A stretch of 64,000 bases of DNA from Microbispora catharanthi (GTDB lineage Bacteria; Actinomycetota; Actinomycetes; Streptosporangiales; Streptosporangiaceae): contig NZ_VDMA02000026.1 of the NCBI RefSeq assembly GCF_006334915.2, positions 1 through 64,000 on the forward strand, written 5' to 3'. The notes beneath the pieces were generated by a model. It searched no databases and had not been told where the DNA came from. It saw nothing but the letters and a program-made list of their open reading frames with translations. This document shows, in pieces, positions 59,461-64,000 of this stretch (the first letter of the stretch is position 1; each line of letters begins with the position of its first letter). The translations under genes and the position numbers were made by a program.

Positions 59461-61725
59461 ATGGGTGACCGTCAATCCGACTCCGCTCGCGCCGAGGCCC
59501 TGCGGATCGAGCAGTCTCATGTCTCCATGGTGTACGGCCGCCTCGACATCGCCCGCGAACGGGCCGAGCGCGGCATGCGGGAAGTCCTGGCCCGCGGCGG
59601 CGCGGGAACCCGGCAGGCCGTCGTGGAGCGGGAGGTGGCGGCGGCCGAGCACGCCCGCCGCCTCGCGCAACTGTCGGCCGTCGAACGCGGCCTGTGCTTC
59701 GGCCGCATCGACGACGCCGGGGGCGAGACCCTCTATATCGGCCGCATCGGGCTGCGCGACGACGACCACACGTCCGTGCTCGTCGACTGGCGGGCCCCCG
59801 CCGCCCGCCCCTTCTACGTCGCCACCCCCAGCGACCCGGGCTCCCTCGTACGCCGCCGGCACCTGCACACGCGGCACCGCGACGTCGTGGGCATCGACGA
59901 CGAGGTCTTCGACCTCGACCGGATGGCCGACGGAGACCGCCGTACGCTCGTCGGCGAGGCCGCGCTGCTCGCGGCGCTGCGCCGCGGGCGCACCGGACGC
60001 ATGGGCGAGGTCGTCGCCACCATCCAACGCGAGCAGGACCGGGTGATCCGCTCCGGCCTGGCGGGGGCACTCGTCGTGCAGGGCGGGCCGGGCACGGGCA
60101 AGACCGTCGCCGCCCTGCACCGCGCGGCGTACCTGCTCTACACCCACCGCGACACGCTGGAGCGGCGCGGCGTGCTCGTCGTCGGCCCCAACGCGACCTT
60201 CTCCCGCTACATCGGCCAGGTGCTGCCCGCGCTGGGCGAGACGCAGGTGGTGCTGACGAGCATCAGCGGGCTCCACCCGGGGGTGCGGGCCACCGCCGAG
60301 GACGAGCCGGCCGTCGCCGTCGTCAAGGGCGACCCGCGCATGGCCGGGGTGGTCGAGGAGGCGGTCCGCGACCGCGAGCGCGTGCCGGCGGGCGACCTGG
60401 AGGTGAAGATCCCGATCCGCACGTCGGTGCGCGGCGGCGTGGAGGTCGTGGTCGAGGAGATGACGCTGCGGGTGGACCACGCCACCTGCCTGCGGGCCCG
60501 CGACCGCGCACGCGGCCTGCGGCGGCAGCACAACATCGCCCGGTGGACGTTCGTGGACCAGGTGCTGCGGGCGCTGGCCCGGGACGAGGCCGTCACGCTC
60601 GACCGGCCGCTTGAGGACGGCGACCTGCGTTATGCCGCCACGACCCTGTGGGAGCACCGGTCGGTGCGCGACGCGCTCGACGCCCTGTGGCCGGAGCTCA
60701 CCCCCGAGCGGCTCGTCCGCGAACTCCTGTCGGACGAGGAGCGGCTGCGTACGGCGGCCGGGCCCTACCTGACGGAGGAGGAGCGCGCGCTCCTGCTGCG
60801 GCCCCGCGAGGCGCCGTGGACGGTCGGCGACGTCCCCCTGCTGGACGAGGCCGCCGAACTGCTCGGCGAGTACGACTACGGAGCGGGGGCCAGGCGGCGC
60901 CGCGCGGAGGACGAGCGCCGCGAGGAGGAACTGTACGCGCGGGAGGTCCTGACCATCACCGACGTCGACCCGGTGCTCGACGCGTCCCTGCTGGCCGGCC
61001 GCAACCGCGACGACGGGCCGTACGTGACGACGGCCGACCGGGCCGGCCGCGACCGCACCTGGGCGTACGGGCACGTGATCGTGGACGAGGCGCAGGAGTT
61101 GTCGGCGATGGCCTGGCGGACGGTGATGCGGCGGGTCCCGGCCCGCTCCCTGACGGTCGTCGGCGACATCGCCCAGACCGGCTCGGCGGCGGGCGCGCGG
61201 TCGTGGGGCGAGATGCTCGACCCGTACGTGAAGGGACGCTGGCGCGAGGAGCGCCTGCTGGTCAACTACCGGACGCCGGCCGAGATCATGGAGGTCGCGG
61301 CCGACGTGCTGCGCGCCGTGGCGCCCGGGGAGGAGCCGCCCGAGTCCGTCCGGTTCGGCGGCGCCCGCCCCCGCGCCGTGCCCGCCGACGGCACCGACCT
61401 GCGGCAGCTCGTGGAGTCGGAGCTGCGCGAGATCGGGGAGGGGCGGGTCGGCCTCGTCACTCCGGACGCCCGGCACGCGGAGGTCGCCGCGCTGTTCCCC
61501 GAGGCCGTCGATCCCCTGGACAGCCCGGTGGCCGTCCTCACCGTGCGCGGCTCGAAGGGCCTGGAGTTCGACGCCGTGGTGGTCGTGGATCCCGACGGCA
61601 TCCTGCGTCAGTCGCCGAAGGGCGGCCAGGACCTGTACGTCGCCATCACCCGGGCGACCCGGAGGCTCACCGTGGTCTACGAGGACCGTCTCCCCGCCGT
61701 ACTGCACCGCCTGGAGACCTCCTAG
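59461..61725 (+). CDS. helD: HelD-type RNA polymerase-recycling helicase-like protein
   Basis: The 754-residue protein has an N-terminal coiled-coil arm (to about 75, QSHVSMVYGRLDIARERAER), a split superfamily 1 motor with Walker A GGPGTGKT (about 207) and Walker B VIVDEAQELS, and the late motif SKGLEFDAVVVVDP and YVAITRATRRLTV. Between the motor halves is the HelD-specific insertion. HelD removes stalled RNA polymerase from DNA and can displace rifamycins in some actinomycetes. The ATG at 59461 has GGAG 12 bases upstream. A perfect hairpin terminator follows. Confidence 0.93.
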   Translation: MGDRQSDSARAEALRIEQSHVSMVYGRLDIARERAERGMREVLARGGAGTRQAVVEREVAAAEHARRLAQLSAVERGLCFGRIDDAGGETLYIGRIGLRDDDHTSVLVDWRAPAARPFYVATPSDPGSLVRRRHLHTRHRDVVGIDDEVFDLDRMADGDRRTLVGEAALLAALRRGRTGRMGEVVATIQREQDRVIRSGLAGALVVQGGPGTGKTVAALHRAAYLLYTHRDTLERRGVLVVGPNATFSRYIGQVLPALGETQVVLTSISGLHPGVRATAEDEPAVAVVKGDPRMAGVVEEAVRDRERVPAGDLEVKIPIRTSVRGGVEVVVEEMTLRVDHATCLRARDRARGLRRQHNIARWTFVDQVLRALARDEAVTLDRPLEDGDLRYAATTLWEHRSVRDALDALWPELTPERLVRELLSDEERLRTAAGPYLTEEERALLLRPREAPWTVGDVPLLDEAAELLGEYDYGAGARRRRAEDERREEELYAREVLTITDVDPVLDASLLAGRNRDDGPYVTTADRAGRDRTWAYGHVIVDEAQELSAMAWRTVMRRVPARSLTVVGDIAQTGSAAGARSWGEMLDPYVKGRWREERLLVNYRTPAEIMEVAADVLRAVAPGEEPPESVRFGGARPRAVPADGTDLRQLVESELREIGEGRVGLVTPDARHAEVAALFPEAVDPLDSPVAVLTVRGSKGLEFDAVVVVDPDGILRQSPKGGQDLYVAITRATRRLTVVYEDRLPAVLHRLETS

Positions 61726-61731
61726 ACGCAA

Positions 61732-61762
61732 TACGGCCGGCGTTGGGGGAACGCCGGCCGTA
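61732..61762. terminator. Bidirectional terminator between helD and DUF5324
   Basis: Perfect 13-bp stem (TACGGCCGGCGTT / AACGCCGGCCGTA) with a GGGGG loop between convergent genes. Confidence 0.85.
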
Positions 61763-61783
61763 CTGGTGGCTGTGAGGGACGTG

Positions 61784-62284
61784 CTAGGACATTTTTCCCG
61801 AGATCTCGTCGGCGGCCTTGTCGGCCTTCTCGCCGACTTCCCCGGCCTTGTCTCCGACCCACTTGCTGGCGTCGGAGCCGGTGTGCCGCATGCTCTCCCG
61901 CATCGTCTCGGTCCAGCGCTGGGCGTTGTTGCGGTACATCGCCACACCCACCGCGCCGATCGCGACGCCGCCCAGCAACGCGACGACCGGCCAGCGCCTG
62001 CGGGTCTTCCTGGCGCTGCTCACGTCGATCCGGCGGGCCAGCTCGGTCAGGAACGCGCTCACGATCGGAGCGATCTGCTCCTCGACCGACTGCGCCGCCT
62101 GGTCGAGCTTCGGCGCCGCCCAGATCCTGGCGTCCTCGATCCGATGGGTGGCGAGATCCCGTGCGGTCTCCGCCACCGGGCTCATCCGGCCGCCGGCCTT
62201 CGTCGCCTGTTCTCTCATCCTGCTCAGCCACGTTTGCGGGATGACCACTTCGGCGCGGCGCCTTCTGTTCATTGTCAGGGACAC
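61784..62284 (-). CDS. DUF5324-family membrane protein
   Basis: The 166-residue protein has an amphipathic N-terminus, a single membrane segment (WPVVALLGGVAIGAVGVAMY) and a lysine/glutamate-rich tail (DKAGEVGEKADKAADEISG). GGGGAGG six bases before the GTG at 62284 fixes the start. Homologues lie beside cyclophilin and rhomboid genes near the chromosome origin in actinomycetes, as here. The role, perhaps in the cell envelope, is unknown. Confidence 0.8.
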   Translation of the reverse strand: MSLTMNRRRRAEVVIPQTWLSRMREQATKAGGRMSPVAETARDLATHRIEDARIWAAPKLDQAAQSVEEQIAPIVSAFLTELARRIDVSSARKTRRRWPVVALLGGVAIGAVGVAMYRNNAQRWTETMRESMRHTGSDASKWVGDKAGEVGEKADKAADEISGKMS

Positions 62285-62424
62285 GATCAACCTCCCCAAT
62301 CGACGGGGCCCCGGAACGACCCCTTCCCGGATGGTTGTGGCTCAATCACGAGCGGTGCTTGAAGGCATGCTCGATACCCTGTTCACCGGACAACTAACAC
62401 GAGCTACCAAAGGGGGCGGCCCTC

Positions 62425-62958
62425 GTGGCTGACAACCTCATCGCGAATCTGCGCACGAACCACGGCACGATCCGTGTGCAGCTTTTCCCCAACAAGGCGC
62501 CGAAGACCGTGCGCAACTTCGTCGAACTCGCCGAGGGCACCCGGGAGTGGACCCACCCGGAGACCGGCGAGAAGCAGACGAACGTCAAGCTCTACGACGG
62601 CACGATCTTCCACCGCGTCATCAACGGGTTCATGATCCAGGGCGGTGACCCGCTCGGCCAGGGCATCGGCGGCCCCGGCTACGACTTCGACGACGAGATC
62701 CACCCCGAGAACCAGTTCAACCGGCCCTACCTGCTCGCCATGGCGAACGCGGGCAAGCGGTTCGGCAAGGGCACCAACGGCTCCCAGTTCTTCATCACCG
62801 TCGCGCCGACGCCGCACCTCAACCAGGGGCACACGATCTTCGGTGAGGTGATCGAGGGCACCGAGGTGGTCGACGCGATCGCGAAGACCCCCACCGGCCG
62901 CAACGACCGGCCGGCGAACGACGTGGTCCTCGAAGAGGTCACCATCGAGCGGTCCTGA
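62425..62958 (+). CDS. Cyclophilin-type peptidyl-prolyl isomerase
   Basis: The 177-residue cyclophilin has the catalytic Arg in FHRVINGFMIQGGD, the GSQFFITVAPTPHLN core and the FGEVIEG end. It has no signal peptide, so it acts in the cytoplasm, catalysing cis-trans isomerisation at proline. AAAGGGGG precedes the GTG. A strong hairpin follows at 62984-63017. Confidence 0.95.
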   Translation: MADNLIANLRTNHGTIRVQLFPNKAPKTVRNFVELAEGTREWTHPETGEKQTNVKLYDGTIFHRVINGFMIQGGDPLGQGIGGPGYDFDDEIHPENQFNRPYLLAMANAGKRFGKGTNGSQFFITVAPTPHLNQGHTIFGEVIEGTEVVDAIAKTPTGRNDRPANDVVLEEVTIERS

Positions 62959-62983
62959 CGCCGCCCCTTCCGACGCTCCGGAG

Positions 62984-63017
62984 ACGCCTCGGCCCCGCGA
63001 ACACGCGGCCGGGGCGT
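62984..63017 (+). terminator. Hairpin after the cyclophilin gene
   Basis: ACGCCTCGGCCCCGCG pairs, with one or two mismatches, with CGCGGCCGGGGCGT, followed by TT. It separates the cyclophilin and rhomboid genes. Confidence 0.7.
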
Positions 63018-63080
63018 TTCCGGCTTATAGGCTGGCTGGTGGATGCGCCCCCGCACAGGGACCCGCCCAGGAAGGACCCC

Positions 63081-63944
63081 ATGACCTCCCAGCCTCCGCC
63101 GCCCCCGCAGCCGGGGGCGCAAGCCGTGCCCACCTGCTACCGGCACCCCGAGCGCGAGACCTACGTCCGCTGCCAGCGCTGCGAGCGCCCGATCTGCCCC
63201 GACTGCATGCGCGAGGCGGCGGTCGGCCACCAGTGCCCCGAATGCGTCCGCGAGGGCAGTCGCGAGGTGCGGCAGGCCCAGGCGACCTTCGGCGGTGCCG
63301 CCGTGGCCACGCCCCGCGTCACGTGGACCCTGCTGATCCTCAACGTGCTCGCGTACGGGGCCGAGGTCCTGCGCCCCGACGAGGTCGTCCAGCGGTTCGC
63401 GATGTGGTCGCTCGGGGTCCACATGGGCGAGTGGTGGCGGCTGATCACCAGTGCCTTCCTGCACTCCCCGCCGCCGTCGTTCTGGCACATCCTGTTCAAC
63501 ATGTGGGCGCTCTACGCCCTCGGCCCCGAGCTGGAGCGCAGGCTCGGCGCCGGCCGGTTCGCCGCGCTCTACCTGCTGTCGGCGCTGGGCGGCTCGGTCG
63601 CCATCTACCTGTTCGGCACGTCGGCCGTCGGCGCCTCCGGCGCCATCTACGGCCTGTTCGGCGCGTTGTTCGTCGTCGCCCGCAGACTGGGCTACGACGC
63701 CCGCGGCGCTCTCTGGCTGATCGGCATCAACGTGGTGCTCACGTTCGTCGTGCCGGGCATCAGCTGGCAGGGCCATCTCGGCGGGCTCGTGACCGGCACG
63801 ATCCTCGCCGCCGGCTTCGCCTACGCTCCGCCGCGCAACCGCACCCTCGTACAGGCCGGCGTCGCCGCCGCGGTGCTGGTGGCACTGGTCCTGCTCGTCA
63901 CCATGCTCCCGCCGTACGGCCTGCTGGAGGGCGCCATCACCTGA
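63081..63944 (+). CDS. Rhomboid-family intramembrane serine protease with zinc-binding N-terminus
   Basis: The 287-residue protein has a Pro-rich start, a B-box-like zinc motif (CYRHPERETYVRCQRCERPI, then CPDCMREAAVGHQCPEC) and a six- to seven-helix rhomboid domain. The catalytic Ser is in GASGAIYGLFGALF and the His in WQGHLGGLVTG; WHILFNMWALYALG is the conserved second-helix text. It cuts membrane proteins within the bilayer. ATG 63081 follows AGGAAGGA. Confidence 0.94.
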   Translation: MTSQPPPPPQPGAQAVPTCYRHPERETYVRCQRCERPICPDCMREAAVGHQCPECVREGSREVRQAQATFGGAAVATPRVTWTLLILNVLAYGAEVLRPDEVVQRFAMWSLGVHMGEWWRLITSAFLHSPPPSFWHILFNMWALYALGPELERRLGAGRFAALYLLSALGGSVAIYLFGTSAVGASGAIYGLFGALFVVARRLGYDARGALWLIGINVVLTFVVPGISWQGHLGGLVTGTILAAGFAYAPPRNRTLVQAGVAAAVLVALVLLVTMLPPYGLLEGAIT

Positions 63945-64000
63945 CGCTCCCCGCACCGGGCTGCGTGATGCGGTCGAGCCAGCGCCGGAGCAGGGCGGTC

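Noticed and set aside
59058..59468. Rightward 136-codon frame before helD
   Set aside because: It runs through the terminator and the helD promoter, has no ribosome-binding site and no family resemblance.
59314..61947. 877-codon leftward frame opposite helD
   Set aside because: HelD motifs are unmistakable on the plus strand. The antisense frame has no recognisable motifs and runs through the helD promoter and terminator.
63945..64000. Possible leftward gene end after the rhomboid gene
   Set aside because: Only 56 bases are present, too few to support a call.

Overview
The window is about 70% GC. Long GC-rich coding regions, frequent GTG starts, lipoproteins of the sugar ABC-uptake type, SARP/AfsR-like and WYL/PadR/MarR regulators, HelD, and a DUF5324-cyclophilin-rhomboid block all point to a filamentous actinomycete. 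I infer the Streptosporangiales (Nonomuraea/Microbispora-like) rather than Streptomyces, but this is a style judgement and not a measured placement. The cyclophilin-rhomboid block at the right end is usually found near the actinomycete chromosome origin, so this is chromosomal DNA.

Layout. Positions 1-1600 are a scar of mobile DNA: a stand-alone MazF-like toxin, an IS701-type transposase stub with a long inverted repeat, the 3' end of a tRNA gene acting as an attachment site, and the C-terminal remnant of a tyrosine integrase. Next comes a divergent FadR-type regulator and CynX/NimT-type transporter (1606-3585). A sugar ABC transporter without its ATPase (5097-8255) is bracketed by a roughly 580-bp direct duplication, each copy carrying a small secreted-protein gene (4095-4523 and 8478-8909). 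Accessory genes follow: an APH-type kinase, a secreted ricin-B lectin, a cytochrome P450, an aminotransferase class IV protein, several regulators with their partners, a luciferase-like/berberine-bridge-like fusion oxidase with a divergent MarR gene, an F420-type oxidoreductase, a deaminase, two RibD/DHFR-like paralogues around a Nudix gene, and a secreted I36-type inhibitor.

Positions 25909-30246 encode a 1445-residue SARP-STAND-WD40 regulator, followed by a P-loop protein and a Tat-exported glycoside hydrolase with a carbohydrate-binding domain. Positions 32957-42902 form one sugar-catabolism module. The leftward operon encodes an SDR dehydrogenase, a GntR regulator, a galactonate dehydratase, a KDPG/KDPGal aldolase and a KDG kinase, i.e. 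a DeLey-Doudoroff-type route. The rightward operon encodes an Rbs/Mgl-type ABC importer (binding protein, ATPase, permease), a zinc alcohol dehydrogenase and a DUF4380 mutarotase-like protein. The two promoters have adjacent -35 boxes that together form a 16-bp near-palindrome, probably the GntR operator.

Positions 42939-55052 hold a DUF72 protein, RlmG, a PadR pair, a CPBP protease, a short threonyl-tRNA synthetase, an LCP protein with its ECF sigma factor, a methyltransferase next to a decayed PadR gene, an MFS exporter, a phosphodiesterase and an ABC half-transporter. The synthetase lacks TGS and editing domains and is preceded by a threonine-rich leader peptide and a terminator hairpin, which reads as a transcription attenuator; this is the most striking regulatory element in the window. 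Positions 55275-63944 hold a PAS-PP2C phosphatase with its STAS antagonist, an SRPBCC-like protein with a zinc dehydrogenase, HelD with an unusual dyad-rich promoter and an orphan T-tract terminator, DUF5324, cyclophilin and rhomboid.
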